DNA of 64,000 nucleotides from Acidipila sp. EB88 (GTDB lineage Bacteria; Acidobacteriota; Terriglobia; Terriglobales; Acidobacteriaceae), in NCBI RefSeq assembly GCF_003858395.1, contig NZ_QWEV01000005.1:2170001-2234000 (forward strand). The letters are read 5' to 3'. Every line of letters begins with the position of its first letter. The first letter of the stretch is position 1. Shown in pieces: positions 63,254-64,000 of the stretch. Position numbers and translations under genes: made by a program. Under the pieces are notes generated by a model. That model saw only the letters and a list, made by a program, of their open reading frames with translations. It did no database searches and was not told the origin of the DNA.

Positions 63254-63691
63254 ATGAGTCAATGCACTGATCCCGTCGTAGGCGACATACTTTCGTCCTG
63301 GCGCTATGACATCTCCGGCTCGTCGCCGGCGGTACGGGGAGACCTCGAGGAGCATTTCGCAGAGTGCCGGCAGTGTCGAAACCGCCTTCGTCTTCACCGC
63401 ACCATCGATGTAACGCTGATTGGCGTGGCTACCCTGTCGATCCTGGCCTTTCTGCTCGCCATCGCGGTCATCCACCAGGTGGAACCCCTGCGCACCTGGG
63501 CAATCGCTCTGCCGATGCACCGCCTCAGCTTTGCGGTTACGCTGCAGGAGATCGCTGTGGCAGGCCTGTTTGCCTCGGTTGTGGCCTGGCTGCTGATCGC
63601 ACTGATGACGCCAGCGCCCGTGTTCTTGAGCGAGGTTGCCAGCGCCCAGGCGCGTGTCATGCGTAACCGTGGCCCGCGCAAGATCGCTTAA
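63254..63691 (+). CDS. Small zinc-finger (zf-HC2-like) membrane protein
   Basis: The 145-residue protein has an N-terminal anti-sigma-type motif (LEEHFAECRQCRNRL: H-x-x-x-C-x-x-C), a helix near residues 55-78 (LIGVATLSILAFLLAIAVIH) and a second helix (IAVAGLFASVVAWLLIALM), ending in a short basic tail. zf-HC2 membrane proteins often sequester ECF sigma factors, but no sigma gene is adjacent, so the partner is unknown. ATG 63254 has GAGGAG 5 bases upstream and is preferred over longer frames. A 15-bp hairpin follows. Confidence 0.85.
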   Translation: MSQCTDPVVGDILSSWRYDISGSSPAVRGDLEEHFAECRQCRNRLRLHRTIDVTLIGVATLSILAFLLAIAVIHQVEPLRTWAIALPMHRLSFAVTLQEIAVAGLFASVVAWLLIALMTPAPVFLSEVASAQARVMRNRGPRKIA

Positions 63692-63704
63692 ACTCCGCAC
63701 CTTT

Positions 63705-63738
63705 CACAACACCCTGCCGCTTGCGGCAGGGTGTTGTG
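63705..63738. terminator. Strong hairpin between convergent genes
   Basis: A 15-16-bp perfect stem (63705-63720 with 63723-63738) with a tight TT/CTTG loop lies between the zinc-finger protein and the minus-strand gene. The T-run is short, but stem strength and position favour a shared terminator. Confidence 0.75.
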
Positions 63739-63758
63739 CTGTCTGGAGGCTAAGCGTT

Positions 63759-64000
63759 CTACCCCTTCGCTGATTCTTTCGGCTTCAACTCGCCAGGCTT
63801 TAGCCCCTCTGACTTCAGCTCCTCGGGCGCACCCACCGGCACGCTGGACACCATGCCGGGTTTTGGCGCAGGCGTCCGTCCCGACTCGAACGTGCCCGTC
63901 AGGGACCGCACGGCGGCGACCTGGTTGCGGGCACACCATTGCTCGAGCCCGTTCGCCACATGCTCCACGGCGCGAGGGTCCGCGTAGGAGGCGGTGCCGA
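63759..64000 (-). CDS. pyrD: Dihydroorotate dehydrogenase, C-terminal fragment (cut by window end)
   Basis: The frame is open to the window edge, so only the last 80 or so residues are present. GTASYADPRAVEHVANGLEQ is the class 1 (PyrD-B) C-terminal signature, where GTA(S/N)(F/Y)xDP closes the FMN phosphate site and the next helix follows; WCARNQVAAVRSLTGTFE continues the family pattern. After that a 40-residue Pro/Lys/Glu-rich tail follows, which is longer than usual. The enzyme oxidises dihydroorotate to orotate in pyrimidine synthesis. A GTG at 63968 is internal, not the start. Confidence 0.85.
   Translation of the reverse strand, partial: GTASYADPRAVEHVANGLEQWCARNQVAAVRSLTGTFESGRTPAPKPGMVSSVPVGAPEELKSEGLKPGELKPKESAKG

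Overview
The window looks like a chromosomal segment of a GC-rich Gram-negative bacterium, most likely an acidobacterium of the Terriglobia/Acidobacteriaceae type. This is inference: it rests on the RpoB and ATP synthase gamma insertions, the CysO-MoeZ/Mec/CysM sulfur cluster, the many small hypothetical proteins and secreted lipoproteins, and the dnaG-rpoD and tRNA-tuf-secE-nusG-rpl-rpo gene orders. Most of it is core genome. I found no insertion sequence, prophage, CRISPR array or rRNA gene.

Layout. 1-11.1 kb: the end of dnaG, rpoD with a strong terminator, then mostly minus-strand genes: a small cysteine-rich protein, a large AI-2E-type permease, a YhiN-type flavoprotein and a three-His-box desaturase. 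A glycosidase-fold lipoprotein and a 55-residue membrane protein lie on the plus strand. 11.2-14.3 kb: a minus-strand sulfur operon cysM-mec-(cysO::moeZ::rhodanese). 14.4-24.9 kb: rsmI, an S2P-like CBS protein with a destroyed HExxH site, rsmD, gltX, thiL, an M23 peptidase, an acyltransferase and several hypotheticals.

25.0-41.4 kb is the transcription/translation core on the plus strand: tRNA-Thr, -Tyr, -Thr and -Gly with two small ORFs, tuf, rpmG, tRNA-Trp, secE, nusG, rplK, rplA, rplJ, rplL, rpoB, rpoC. A structured leader precedes rplJ, and an attenuator-like hairpin separates rplL from rpoB. Matching promoter candidates (TTGCRC-N17-TAGGCTCA) lie ahead of the tRNA cluster and in the long rpoB leader. 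rpoB carries a Cys-rich insertion and is interrupted by a one-base frameshift in a run of six C.

41.6-47.5 kb: an envelope glycan island (two GT87-type transferases, an acyltransferase 3, a GT2). 47.9-51.6 kb: a lipoprotein, then gcvT-gcvH-gcvPA without gcvPB. 51.9-58.7 kb: an F-type ATP synthase operon (b', b, delta, alpha, gamma, beta, epsilon) without the a and c subunit genes. 58.8-64 kb: an SGNH hydrolase overlapping an acyltransferase, a PP2C phosphatase, a YycJ-type metallo-beta-lactamase-fold protein, a small zinc-finger membrane protein and the C-terminal end of a dihydroorotate dehydrogenase.

The points most worth a second look are the in-cis CysO-MoeZ fusion beside its JAMM protease, the rpoB frameshift and zinc-ribbon-like insertion, two likely pseudoenzymes (glycosidase-like lipoprotein, S2P-CBS protein), and the uORF/hairpin leader of the desaturase.
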